Position numbers and translations under genes: made by a program. The notes under the pieces were generated by a model that worked only from the letters and a program-made list of their open reading frames with translations, was not told where the DNA came from and ran no database searches. Below are positions 1 to 13,660 of a stretch of 64,000 nucleotides of DNA, in pieces; position 1 is the first letter of the stretch; each line of letters starts with the position of its first letter. Source of the DNA: Strobilurus pachycystidiatus (Eukaryota; Basidiomycota; Agaricomycetes; Agaricales; Physalacriaceae); contig JAHLMK010000007.1 of assembly GCA_019915135.1 (NCBI GenBank), positions 1,178,001-1,242,000 of the forward strand, given 5' to 3'.

Positions 1-496
1 CAGTGCGGCAGAGCGCAAGGCGGTTCTGGAGAAGTTCAAGAAGCAAGAGATCCATATGTATGTATCAACGCACTCCTTCTGTCTGCGCCCTGTTGTTGAT
101 CACCGCCTTAGCCTGGTATGCTCCGATCTCATCTCGCGCGGTATCGACATCAGCCACGTATCCTCTGTCGTGAGCTACGACGTTCCCGTCGACATGAGGA
201 AGTACGTGCATCGTGTAGGCCGTACGGCCCGCGCAGGACGTGAGGGCAATGCTTGGTCGCTAGTGGAAGAGCAAGAGGCGAGGTACTTCAAGAACATGCT
301 CAAGGAAGCGGATCATCTGGAGCAGGTGAAAAAGCTGCGTGTCAGCGACAAGGATGTGGCGCCGTTCACACCGCATTACGAGGTTTGTTGTCATCTTTTC
401 TTTCGTGTTTGTGGGACCCGGCTGATCTTCTTTCGCCTGCAGAAAGCGCTGGAACAGCTCAAGGGAGTGTATTCGAGGACGGATCACCTTGTTTAG
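1..496 (+). CDS. DBP6: DEAD-box RNA helicase, C-terminal part (Dbp6/DDX51-like), 5' truncated by window edge
   Basis: This is the end of an ATP-dependent RNA helicase of the Dbp6/DDX51 group, nucleolar enzymes of 60S ribosome assembly. The visible part is helicase domain 2: [12 protein letters not shown] (motif V) followed by [15 protein letters not shown] (motif VI, with the arginines that contact ATP), then [12 protein letters not shown] as in the family tail. Reading starts inside an exon at base 2. Two introns are visible, 58-111 (54 nt, a multiple of three, so it reads through in frame) and 383-442; splicing restores [12 protein letters not shown] and HYEKALEQL. The stop is TAG at 494-496. 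The gene is convergent with the M28 peptidase about 200 bp away. The family call is firm; the choice of Dbp6 over other DEAD-box members rests on the tail and is likely, not proven. Confidence 0.88.
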   Translation, partial: SAAERKAVLEKFKKQEIHMYVSTHSFCLRPVVDHRLSLVCSDLISRGIDISHVSSVVSYDVPVDMRKYVHRVGRTARAGREGNAWSLVEEQEARYFKNMLKEADHLEQVKKLRVSDKDVAPFTPHYEVCCHLFFRVCGTRLIFFRLQKALEQLKGVYSRTDHLV

Positions 497-703
497 CGCC
501 GTCATATATTCACTACATAGCATTTGCATTTCATCAGCGCTCGGCGTGGCGTTATGTCGAATTCTTATGAGATGGCTGAGTGAACAGACGGAACGTGCGT
601 CGACTAAGTAACAGGTCATCGGTTGGTCTTCGCCTTTGAACAGGTCCCAATATGCTGCGATTCATGGGACACGCGAATACGAAACATTGACTTGTGGTCT
701 AGA

Positions 704-3700
704 TTAAGCTTCGGGAAGAATGTTGTCTGCCAGTTCATCAAAGAGCGTAACAAGCCTTCCAATCTCGTATTGTGCCAAAGTCAGGTCCTTTTCTACCGTG
801 ATGGCTTCCGTGAGAGCAGGGAAGGTCGTGGCGCCATAACCTGTTACATAGAGTTAATGCAGTTCACGGGCCTATACTTGTCCAGGACTTACCGAGCCAT
901 TTGCCCGGCGCGACACCCAAATGCTTATACCATTCCCGTCCTTTGATACCCTCCTTGGAAATGAAGCCACGTTCAAAGGAGATGAGCTTCTTGTTCGCTC
1001 TCACAACCCGTCTCTGGGCCTTTAAGAACTCCCAGATTGGGGGAAGCTTAGGCCGGTCGGCTTCGCTGATGGCGTCTACTTCTTCGTGTGTGGGCCAACG
1101 AGTCTGGTCTTCTTCGTATGGCAGGACACCGAACACGCTTTTCACCCAGTTGGCCAGTTTCGTGTACGCCGCACTTCTAGAACTGCACTTGTGTTGTGAT
1201 TGTACGTCTCGTCCGGGGAGGTGTGGCAGTTGACCCAAAAGTTCTTCGAACCTTCTCTCAGCCTCGTCTTTCTCGTTGTCAAGAGCAGCGCTAGCAAACT
1301 GGACTTTCTTGATGGATGCTCGGAGGGACGAGGTATCAAAGATCCAGGATGGTTGAAGTTCATCGAGGAGTTCTTCCACCCTGAAGGAAAATCAGTGAAT
1401 GCTCGCGCTGCGCGTGGTGAAACCGCTCACACATCAAGATAAGAGTCAAGTTCGAGAGCGTATTGAGTCGTGTTCAATGGGATGATCGTGTAGTCTGTGA
1501 GACGCAAGGAAAGTAATCCAAGATGTTTGGCGACGGCAATCTGAAATGAGAAATCAGGTGAGTAAGTGTACGATGACCAGAGAGAGAGACCATACGTGGC
1601 GATGGAATCCAGGATCAGCATACGTTTTCTGGAAAAGCACGCTGTCATATATGGAATGGTAGTGATAGACCGCATCATAGGGAGTGGGGCCAAATCCTTG
1701 GTCGGTACTAGCAACTCCCAGTCTCTGCAGGAAGACCGTGTAATCACTCCCACTTCCCAAAGGACGGACACCGGTGACCAGCGCTTTCTTAGCCTTTTGA
1801 TCTGCTTCATAACGCATCAAGACATCGCTGTCCGCGGTGAAAGCCGTGCTCTGGTTGCGGAAAGGTCCCTCGTCCTCTCGGGCATCCCATAGAGTCTTTC
1901 CGGGCGTGTGAGGATGCGGGACATCCAAAGCCGTCTTCTTGATCAAAGGGGCCAGCGCTGGAGATCCTCCGACATCCCATTGCGATCCGGCCGACGATAC
2001 GTCAACGTTGAGATACGCCACAACATGTTTGGAGATCCAATCTGCGAAATCCTCCCCATATTCCGTACTTCCAACAAGGCCTTGCTGAAATCATAAGCAA
2101 GATTAGCCATACCGTCAATGCGAGAAGAATGAGGGGTTATGCACCTCCTCAGCGTCCCAACTAGCGAAGACGACTGTCATAAACAGTCAGAGCGTATTCA
2201 GAGCTTATTGCATGAGAAAGCACACTGGTCCGCAAAGGTTTCCATCCCGCCCTCAAGAGCTCGCCGTATGCTTTCACGATCTCTGTCAAAGAGACTGTAC
2301 CGCTGACAGGATCGGCAGATCCCAACACCCAAGCTATGGTGTGACATTGTCAGATACGCTATCCTGATGTCAGATGATGCAACTTCGACTGACCATCGCG
2401 ATGACATCCAACGAGGACGACCTCGTCGCGCACATGTCCAGGGATAGCGGCCATGGCGTTCCAAATTGGAGTCACTTTCCGGTCCACTGTGAAGCAGCAG
2501 ACATCAGTACTTAACAAGTGCCCTGAACAATTCGAATTCTTACCATGGTTGACGATGCGAATGGTTGTCGCACTCGCCTTTCCGGTCAAATTTCCGGTGA
2601 AAGAATGGTCTACCTCTCCCAGTAATCGCTGCGCATTGTGCCATGAAATGGGCAGACTAGGAATCGTCGGTATGTTCTCCGCCTTCAGTCGCTCAGCGTC
2701 TTCATAAGCGGGGTAGCCAGGTGTTGTTGGGTCACCAGGATACGCGGTGAGATACATGACACTTCCTCGTTGAACAGATGCGGGGTTCAGAGCGGGGCCA
2801 CTAGGATATGTCGCATATCCGTTCTCAACAGTAACAAAACCATTGTCGCGTGGGTCGGAATAGATAAGGACACCCGCAGCGCCGACAAGTTCAGCACCTT
2901 GAACCTAGTGCATAGATTGGTATCAACTGCGGAGGGTTTGTTAAATAGGATATGATGTACCTTGAGTCCACGATATATATTCCCGTAACGCACAATGACG
3001 ATCTTGCCTGTAAAATCAACACCAGCAGCAATGAGTTCGTCAAAATCCTGACAAAATATAAGTTTTCGAAATAGGCGCAGCTGGTGCAACTTACGGCCTT
3101 TGTTCCGTAGTTGGCATAGATGAGCTGTGAGTAACTTGTCAATGGAGGAAGAGGCTGTGGGACAATCATTATACATTGCCCTCTCCCGTCCCATGTCCAC
3201 TAAGGCCGTGCCATGCAGGGATGTAGTCTCTGTATCTGGCAGCATCCTCGTCCAACGGATCCCCGTCTTCTGTCAAATCAGCACTCCAAATTGGCTGACC
3301 GTCATCCCCGAGGATATCAAGAGTACGGTCCAGCGGTGTATCAAGAACCGGATAGTAGACGTCGACCCAAGCACTGGGTTTGGTGCCTCCGAGAGGAGAC
3401 GTCAACAGAAGGGTAGAGAGACGCGATTTCTTCGAACCAGCCGAATAGACCGGTTCGTCCTCGGGCGTAGGGATACCAAATTCGGTTTGGAAAAGTTCGA
3501 GTATGGTCTTTGCATCTTCAAAGTCCTGCGGGGATCCAGCCAAGTGAGGTTGATGTGAGAAACGCTCCGAGGTTCTCTCGGCGCGTTCATTGTCTGGTAC
3601 AGATCTGAACGTTGTTTAACTGTGGCCGTACGTAGATAAGCATGACAATGATCTGACTCACAAGAATAAATCTTCTCTTTCCTTCATAGACATCCTGGCA

Positions 3701-3864
3701 CGAGTATGAGCTGACTTATCGCGAAAACCTGACGACCAGGGCTTGAATTCCAGAGTAACGACGAAGATGAAAGCCAGGACTGTGAGCTTCCAAGTTCTTG
3801 CGCGAGCGGGAGACGGCTGCTGCTGCACATAGCTGGGCAAGGCAGCTTCCTTTTCAAATAGCAT
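704..3864 (-). CDS. M28-family glutamate carboxypeptidase-like membrane metallopeptidase
   Basis: A type II membrane peptidase of the transferrin-receptor/glutamate carboxypeptidase II (PSMA) group. The N-terminus from the ATG at 3864 has a short cytosolic stretch and one hydrophobic segment (LTVLAFIFVV), followed by a protease-associated region. The M28 core shows the expected di-zinc motifs: VGCHRDA, a following SADPVSGT, FASWDAEE (catalytic and ligand acids), AYLNVDVS and YHYHSIYDS. The tail is a TFR-type dimerisation domain that includes MEELLDELQ. The last intron (about 858-892) joins GKWLG to YGATTFPALTE and the stop is TAA at 704-706. There are roughly ten short introns. An in-frame ATG at 4002 would add a low-complexity serine leader, so the start at 3864 just before the TM segment is preferred. 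Substrate is unknown; fungal members are thought to trim peptides in the vacuolar or secretory system. Confidence 0.88.
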
Positions 3865-4230
3865 TGCTACTGATGACTGGGCGTGTAAGAGTGGCAATAC
3901 CACGTGGAAATGATTGTGCAGTTGAACTTGTCGGGCCGAGGATGATGATGATGACTCTGATGGGGAAGAGTAGCTACAGAGTGCCATTGCTGGCATCCGC
4001 ATATTCCGCCGGGAGGTACTTACTTTACGCTCGGCAGGCAGTCAGCCGCAAAAGTTACATTATCATAGTATACATAGCGCGAAACAGCCCGAGCGGAGTG
4101 CAAGTATCATCATCATTGACAGAGACAGCTGGACGTTCACTAGCGATTGAAACAGCTAAACACAGTGTGCATGATTCACAGAGTTTCATAGAGTACATCA
4201 GTGTGGCGTTATATAGGTTGTCCATCTTCT

Positions 4231-5794
4231 CTATTGAGACCAAAACTTGTCTATCAGCGCGCATTGCCTGGCCATCTCAAACTAGGAAAGTACAGTCAAT
4301 AATCAACCAACAAGATGAGGTTATCACAGACCTGCTCATCCGTCCGACAAACCAATATCTTCCGAAGGTCAGTGGGATGTGCGGTGATATCCAGGACAAT
4401 GCCATCTTGACCATCTACAGCGTTGTTCGCATCATCAGACACGCCATGGAATCCCAGGCATTCCAGTTTGTCTCCTATGGCCTTCCTCAGCTCTTTACTC
4501 CGTTCGCCGATGCCTCCAGAGAAGACGATGGCATCCATGTGTCCGTTGAGCTTGAGATGATAAGAACCAACGTAGTTCAATACGCGATCAACAAAGAGGT
4601 CAAAGGCCAACTGATCAACCTCAGAACCGGCTTGCGCGCGGCGCGTTATGAGCCCGAAGTCTGTTGTTCCTGTCAGGGCCTTCCACCCAGACTTGCTGTT
4701 GAGAATATGTTCCGCCTACGCGTAGATGCATATCAATGATTGAAATCCAGTCCGTTGTCGAGCAGACGTACCTGAGTAACATGAAGTTGAGTCGCGACCT
4801 TTGGGTCGTGACTGATGCGTCCCGCCTTATTCGTGTAGTGAAATATCAGACTTGGGTCAATGGCGCCGGAGCGAGTGGCACCAGGGAGCCCGTTCAGTGG
4901 AGTCAAACCCATCGAAGTGTCAAATGAGTGGCCATCCTTTATTGCGCATACAGATGCGCCTGAGCCCAAGTGAAGCAAAATCAGGTTGAGGGACGCTTCC
5001 GGCTGTATCAACAGCAATTAGCATCGTCGAGGGATAGCTCGGAGGCACTTGCCTTCTCTAAGTACTGGGCCACAGAGCGAAGTATGAACGAATCTACTCA
5101 TAATTTGAGAGACGTCCAGCTAGGTACGAGTAGTCGACGTACAACTGAGTCCATGGAACCCGTATTTCTTGAGACCCCTCTTCTTGGCGATGGTCTGGTC
5201 TATGGCGTAGCTTGAGATGTGAGAGGGAATAGAGCGATGGAAGGCAGTGTCAAAAAACGCGATAGAATTTGCGCTCGGAAGCATAGATATGCAAGACTTG
5301 ATGACTGCTAGCGCGGCGCCATTGTGTCTGACGGTTCATCCATCAGCTCGGGGGTAGAAGAGCAAGCAAATGCTGGCGTACAATGGTGCAAGGTCTGAAA
5401 GCTTCTCGATATGGTGGTATGTTTCGTCGCTGATCACGACTGGATCGCAGTAATCTCCACCATGCACAACGCGATGGCATATTTGCACAATCTTGCTCTT
5501 GTCGATGTTGGCCTCACTGTGCAGAGCGTCGAGAAAGTAGGCAAAGCCGGAAGCATGGTCTGTGACGGAGTTGATAACCTCGTTCTTAATCGTACGCGCG
5601 GACGAAGAAGAGGCAACGGGCTCGAAAGAGAAAGTAGCAGGAGGGGCAGTGATGCTAGAGATGGATGAGACGAGTATAAGGCGAGGAGGAGCAGGCAAGG
5701 CGTCCAGTTGGTATAGGGAAATCTTCAGCGACGATGAGCCCGAGTTACACGAGAGGATGTACCCGCTTCTCGGGACTTGGTTGATATCGGACAT
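4231..5794 (-). CDS. ackA: Acetate kinase
   Basis: Converts acetyl-phosphate plus ADP to acetate plus ATP. The start at 5794 gives [14 protein letters not shown] followed by the acetate kinase signature NSGSSSLK. Further motifs are HRVVHGG (substrate arginine), [20 protein letters not shown] with ATRSGAIDP, and FSGGIGERS. The end is spliced: after RTDEQ an intron removes about 50 nt and the last exon gives [14 protein letters not shown] and a stop at 4231-4233. It is divergent from phosphoketolase with 506 bp between start codons, the arrangement expected for the fungal Xfp-Ack pathway partner. All catalytic regions are visible and no frameshift was found, so the gene looks functional. The protein has the usual length of about 400-430 residues. 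Localisation is probably cytosolic, since no targeting peptide is seen. Confidence 0.93.
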
Positions 5795-6300
5795 CGTTGC
5801 GGGAAGTGTACAGTAATCGCATGAGAGCGCTGGGACTAGGGCTTAATAAGAGCGCGATGCACGCGATTCTGTGGCGCCTCGACTAGAACGGATAATTGAA
5901 GGGAGGATCTAAAGACCAGATTGTTACGAGGTCCAGTGCTAGCCAAAGACGAGGACGAATTGAGGTCAGAAAATGACCCAGACTTGAAAACCAGGCCGAC
6001 GACGACGTGCGTAGACCAATGAGCGAGTCAGAAACCCTAGATAGTTCGAGCCTTCGCGGTGCATAGGGCTGCATAGCGGAGCTCGATAGATCAATTACCT
6101 GCCAAGCTAGTCAGGTGGCCATAGGACGTTCTACAACAAGTTGGTTGAGGGCCGAGGCCCACAAACCTGGATCGGCTGTTCTCGATCAAATTATCGTTCC
6201 TTTCTGGACGCCCTCAGATGTAGCCTGCGACCCACGTCAGACCGTATAAATTCCAGCCTCAAATGGCCAACCTCTGCAACACAAATCTCTACATCTGCAA
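5795..6300. promoter_or_regulatory. Shared divergent promoter of acetate kinase and phosphoketolase
   Basis: 506 bp lie between the two start codons and no other gene fits here. On the phosphoketolase side a TATAAA sits at 6245-6250, about 50 bp ahead of the ATG and close to a likely transcription start. Several pyrimidine-rich stretches precede the phosphoketolase ATG. Co-regulation of the two genes is inferred from the layout only; no known operator was recognised. Confidence 0.55.
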
Positions 6301-9300
6301 TGCCGGGACAAGTATTGTACTCAGCTAACCCGCAACCCGATCCATCCCTTCTTCCCGACTCCATCTTGGAGTTCAGCGTCAAGCTCGACACCAAGAACTA
6401 CCTCCCTGAGGATGAGCTCAAGGCAGTCCAGAGCTTCCGCCGCGCGGCGGACTATATCGCTGCAGGTGCGTTTATTGTATGCGTGCAGTACTAACGCATG
6501 ATTGAACAATCTTAGCTATGATCTTTCTCAACGACAATGTCCTCGTCAAAGAGCCTTTGTCTCACGACAACATCAAGCCTCGACTTCTCGGTCACTGGGG
6601 AACGTGCCCGGGACTGAACATGGTGTACGCCCATGTCAATCGGTACGCGTCCTTCTCTCTATGTTCAGACTGCCACCTAACTCTGATTCTAGTCTGATCG
6701 TCAAGACTGGACTAGAAGCTCTCTACGTTGTTGGCCCCGGTGTGTCTCTTGTTGCGCAAATCACTGACTGTATCTGACCTATGGTTACAGGACATGGTGC
6801 TCCCGCCGTCTTGTCCTGTCTGTGGCTGGAGGACTCGTTGAAGGCTTTCATGCCCCAGTACCCACGTAACCATGACGGTCTTCGCAAGCTTATTGCAGGC
6901 TTTAGTGCTCCGGGTGGCCCTCCAAGGTCCGTTATTCGTAATCATAGTGGATACGCTGCAGACTCTAACATTCACTCCAGTCATATCAATGCCGAAACTC
7001 CAGGTGCCATCCATGAAGGTGGTGAACTCGGCTACGCCTTGAGCGTCTCGTTTGGCGCTGTCATGGACAAGCCGGATCTTGTTGTTGCTTGTGTTGTCGG
7101 TGACGGAGAGGCAGAGACTGGCCCGACCGCCACGGCATGGCACGGATTCAAGTACATCGATCCCGCCGAATCTGGCGCTGTTCTCCCCATCATCCACGTC
7201 AACGGATTCAAGATATCCGAGCGTACCATCTACGGAACCATGGACGACAAGGAGATGACTGCTCTCTTCACGTATGCATTTCCATACGACATGATTGACG
7301 CTCAACTCTGATTGATCAACAGCGGTTATGGCTATCAGCCTCGCATAGTCTCAGACATCGAGAACATTGATAACGACCTTGCCGCCTCTATGGACTGGGC
7401 GCTTGCCGAGATCAAAAAGATCCAGACCGCTGCTCGTACGGGCAACCCCATTGTCAAGCCGCGCTGGCCTGTCATCATCCTGCGTACGCCCAAGGGCCTC
7501 GCTGGACCCAAGACTTTCCATGGCGAGCTAATCGAAGGGTCCTTCCGCTCCCACCAAGTCCCTCTGCCCAACGCCAAGACTTCCGACGAAGAGCTGACCG
7601 CCCTCGGCGAGTGGCTGAAGAGCTACAAGCCTGAGGAGTTGTTCGACGAGGAGGGCAGCCCAGTCGCAGAGGTTCTCAGCTTGGTGCCTGTCGAGACTGA
7701 AAAGCGGATGGGACAGAAGCCCGAAAGCTACAAGGCATACATCCCTCTCCAACTCCCCGAATGGATAGACTATGGAGTCCAACAGGGTTCGGAAGAGAGT
7801 TGCATGAAAACAATCGGAAAGTACTTGAAGACTGTCGTGGCGGAGTACGTGCAAGCCCTCATCGTACATTGATTCTACTTACGAGTCTGATTATAGGAAC
7901 CCGACGAGTTTCCGTATCTTCTCTCCCGATGAGCTGGTATCCAATAAGTTGGACGCAGTCCTCGATGACTCTGGCCGCAACTTCCAATGGGACATTGCTT
8001 CCCGCAACAACGGTGGTCGTGTCGTTGAGATCTTGTCCGAGCATACGTGCCAAGGCATGCTCCAAGGATACACCTTGACAGGACGTACGGGCTTGTTCCC
8101 TAGCTACGAAGCCTTTTTGGGCATCGTACACACCATGATGGTGCAATACTCCAAATTTGCGAAAATGGCAAGTCTCTACTTTCTCCGATAGTAAATGTTG
8201 GCTGACATGGTATTTCACAGGCTGCCGAAACCACCTGGCGCCAAGATGTTGGATCTCTGGTGCGTGTCTCCGTCTTCTGTTTCATCTGCCCTCCCTAATC
8301 TTTTCTTGCCCAGAACTATCTTGAAACCAGCTCGTGGACTAGGCAAGAGCATAATGGCTTTTCCCACCAGAATCCGTCAGTTCAAATTGCACAACATGGC
8401 GTGCGCTATCTCATCCTCTTTCCAGATCGTTCATCGGCGCGGTTTTGCAATTGAAAGCGAGTGCAGCTAGAGTCTATCTTCCTCCGGACGCAAATTGCTT
8501 CTTGTCCACTATCTCTCATTGCCTGAGGGCGAAGAACTACGTGAATCTCATGGTTGGCAGTAAGCAGCCTACCCCCGTCTGGCTTTCGCCAGAAGAGGCG
8601 AACCGCCATTGTATTGCTGGAGCATCGGTCTGGAAGTTTGCGAGTGTCGATGATGGCGTAGATCCCGACGTGTGAGCAGCTTTCTCTCCCACCATATAGG
8701 TGGTTTTGACACGTTTGGACTAGCGTCTTGGTTGGCATCGGTGTAGAAATCACCTTCGAAGTCATCGCAGCCGCTGCGCTTCTCCGCCAATACGCGCCCC
8801 AGCTTCGCGTCCGCGTCGTCAATGTCACCGACTTGATGATTTTGGGTGCCCATGGAACCCATCCTCATTCGTTGACGGACGATGCCTTCGACGCGTTGTT
8901 CACGCATGACAAGCCGATCGTGATCAACTATCACGGCTACCCCATGGAGCTGAAAGGATTGATCTTCGGTCGGCCTAACCTTCAACGGGTCACCATCCAC
9001 GGCTACATTGAGGAAGGCACAACCACTTCGCCCTTCGATGTCAGTCGCGCATTCCAAACTTTCTCAATTGTACTTACTTTTGGGCAGATGATGCTCTGCA
9101 ATCAAACCTCTCGGTACGACATCGCTCTTGACGCGGTCCGTGGAGGGGCATTGGGCAATCCCAAGGTTGCTGTGTCTGCTCACGAGATAGAGAGCTACTT
9201 GAAGCACCTTGCACAGAAGGACAAGGAATACATCTATGCCAACGGCAAAGGTAAGATCATTGTCTCTGCGCCTAAGGCTCGATTCTCATCTACTTGTCAT

Positions 9301-9340
9301 AGATCCCGCCGGCACCTTCGACGTTCCTACCTTCGCTTGA
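6301..9340 (+). CDS. xfp: Phosphoketolase (xylulose-5-P/fructose-6-P)
   Basis: A thiamine-diphosphate enzyme that cleaves xylulose-5-P (and usually fructose-6-P) with phosphate to give acetyl-phosphate plus glyceraldehyde-3-P or erythrose-4-P. The start [11 protein letters not shown] at 6301 precedes [34 protein letters not shown], the ThDP-binding stretch [10 protein letters not shown], the middle domain with [19 protein letters not shown] and NGFSHQNPS, and the C-terminal [10 protein letters not shown] and [16 protein letters not shown]. All are hallmarks of the family. About ten introns of around 50-60 nt interrupt it; one (about 8369-8427) joins SHQNP to SFIGAVLQL. The stop is TGA at 9338-9340 after [14 protein letters not shown]. 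The length of about 820 residues matches the family. Paired with acetate kinase it completes an acetate- and ATP-yielding bypass. Confidence 0.95.
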
Positions 9341-9864
9341 TTCGACGATCTGTTTGAAACTTTCATCATTCGTTCTGAAGTCTTCGAGGAGAGTCATTCA
9401 TAACGCCACTCATAACTGTAGAATACTAGTAAAGAGGAAATGTATATCCACACTGTATTTACTGTACAAGATCTAATCCCGTTCTATTTTTCACTATGGC
9501 CGTTGTCGGCTTTCAGTATCACAATCAAGGTCTGATCAATTGGTCCGTACCAGAGTACGAATGAATGAATGAATGACGAAAGTCGTCCTCTTTGAAGACA
9601 ACTCCAATAAACGGGATCCAGTGCTGCACGTTGAACTTCGGAAGGCAAGAGCAATTTCAAGAGAATACACGACTAGTGGTACAACTTGTTACAATGATTA
9701 TGAAGTCTATGGGGTAATTAGAGCAGTTTTCGCGAGTTCATGTGGGCTAAACAGTAGGTTAATGGACATCAGATGATGCAGTGAACAATCGACATACTAT
9801 TCAATTCGGTTCGGTTCGCGTCCAGACCACGACCATACATACGCCCAGACCATGCCGGGCATTC
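9341..9864. other. Convergent intergenic region, no gene seen
   Basis: This holds the 3' flank of phosphoketolase and the 3' flank of the small minus-strand gene. A short GAATGAATGAATGAATG microsatellite lies near 9560. The open frames here are short and show no recognisable motif. Confidence 0.5.
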
Positions 9865-10284
9865 TCAGGCAGCTTGGGAACCCGTGAACCGAACAGCGGC
9901 ACCTTTCATGGCAGCCTTGGTGGTCACAGGGTGCGCGAAGCCGTTCCCCGTCGAGCTGAACTGGAGACCGTTGCTCTCAGGTGCCTCCGTGGGGGTGTAG
10001 CTAATGTACGGGGCAGAGGTAGGGTATGCCCCGGACGGGACTTCGTAGGGGGTGTGGGCGGGATCAGGCTGGGAGACGACGTAGGTGTGCTGGCCACTGT
10101 GGGAGACGACGGGCTCATGCGAGAAGTCGTACTGCTTGTCATACCAGCCAGGGTTGGCAGCAGCAGGGGACGGCGTTGGCGTTGTGAGCTGGGAACCCAG
10201 TACGGCGAAGGGAGAGTGGAACGAACGCGTCGCCGACGCTGTCTTCAGCGACGAGAGTGATTTCGTGGCAACGGAGCGGAACAT
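9865..10284 (-). CDS. Small conserved mitochondrial-type hypothetical protein (139 aa)
   Basis: A single-exon frame of 139 codons starting with ATG at 10284. The N-terminus MFRSVATKSLSSLKTASAT is rich in R, K, S and T with no acids, as in a mitochondrial presequence. It is followed by FHSPFAVLG, WYDKQYDFSHEP, TYVVSQPDP and EVPSGAYPTSAPY. From memory, small Agaricomycete proteins of unknown function share this order of motifs (SPFAVLG, YDKQYD, YVVSxPDP, PxGAYPTS). No enzymatic motif is visible. The frame has low codon ambiguity and sits alone between two larger genes, which supports it being real. Function unknown; import into mitochondria is inferred from the leader only. Confidence 0.7.
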   Translation of the reverse strand: MFRSVATKSLSSLKTASATRSFHSPFAVLGSQLTTPTPSPAAANPGWYDKQYDFSHEPVVSHSGQHTYVVSQPDPAHTPYEVPSGAYPTSAPYISYTPTEAPESNGLQFSSTGNGFAHPVTTKAAMKGAAVRFTGSQAA

Positions 10285-10995
10285 TGCACTGCAGTGGTTG
10301 TGGTGGCGACAAAGATAGAGAATTGGGGGAACATTGAATTCGCGTTTATATAGATGTGAAGCGGAGTAAATGGTGGGAGCCAGGTGCCAAAACTCTCTGG
10401 GGTAAAGCTAATGGATATTATGTCATTAATAGTGACAACGCAGCCACCCTGCCTCCACAACTCGTCTCATTTCATCTATTTACCGCAAATAAATCATATA
10501 GATTGTCTTGAAACTTGAATCGTACCAGAGAGTTACTTCGTCCCTGTGCCGTTCACCCCAAGAATCAGCATCCCGTGGCCTGATCATGGATATTCGAAGT
10601 AGCAGCTCAAGTCGACATCTTCAGCACGCGCGCCTTCGTAACACCGAGCACAGACCAAGCATAAAGCAAGCTCTTTAATGGCAAAAGTCGCGTGAAACAC
10701 AAGAATGGGAGGCACACCTCTTCCTAAACGCGTCAAGTTAGTCTTCGCGAGACGTCGATCGCTCAGCTCGTCAATCATTCAATGCGCATAACTGGACTGT
10801 TCCGTCCGAGTCTGACGTCGGTCCCGGATCGGAAGCTATGGCAAGTGAAAGCACTGTGAAAGCTTCAAGATTTGACAGGTCCGAGCTGATCAACCAAGAA
10901 CAATTAACTTCATATCTCCCAGATTGAATCCTCATTGTAGACAGTTCATATCTAGTCTTCATATCTACTCACACGACCTTGAGACACCCTGTTTC
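10285..10995. other. Intergenic, no gene seen
   Basis: 711 bp. The first part is the promoter of the small mitochondrial-type gene (a TTTATATAG stretch near 10346-10354). The rest is the 3' flank of the PFK-2/FBPase-2 gene. No convincing coding frame on either strand. Confidence 0.45.
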
Positions 10996-13203
<2,208 letters not shown>

Positions 13204-13660
13204 CGTGGCACTATTAAAAGCTTTGGTGGAAGATAAGTGCAAGTTCACTCCTTTGGGAAGTGCGGCAACTTCCGGTCTTACTTGACGCCCACCTCCAGTA
13301 TGACGATGCGGCATTGAATCTTGATTGTCATGAATTGCCAGATAGCTCACGCCGAGAGGTAATCAATCCAATGCTGAACGAGGCTATAGCGAAAAGAAGC
13401 GCCATGTCGGTGCTGCGGATCAAGCTTAATGAAGTCGAGCAGCCAAATCATGGAACACTCCTCTGTCATTACCAGAAAATCATCGGGTGCGACGAAAGTT
13501 ATCGACTGTCCTATACTACACTTCTGTCCTATATTCCTCAATTCCTATACATCTGCTACTCTTTCATCATTGACTGGACGACGTACTACCTTCAATTCTT
13601 GCATGCTAAGCTGCTCCCTAATCTTGAGGTCCTGGTCGAGCTGTCAGCACAGCTCTATTG

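Noticed and set aside
3798..4739. Plus-strand open frame of 313 codons
   Set aside because: It runs antisense across the 5' end of the M28 gene and the 3' end of acetate kinase, both supported by strong motifs, and shows no family signature.
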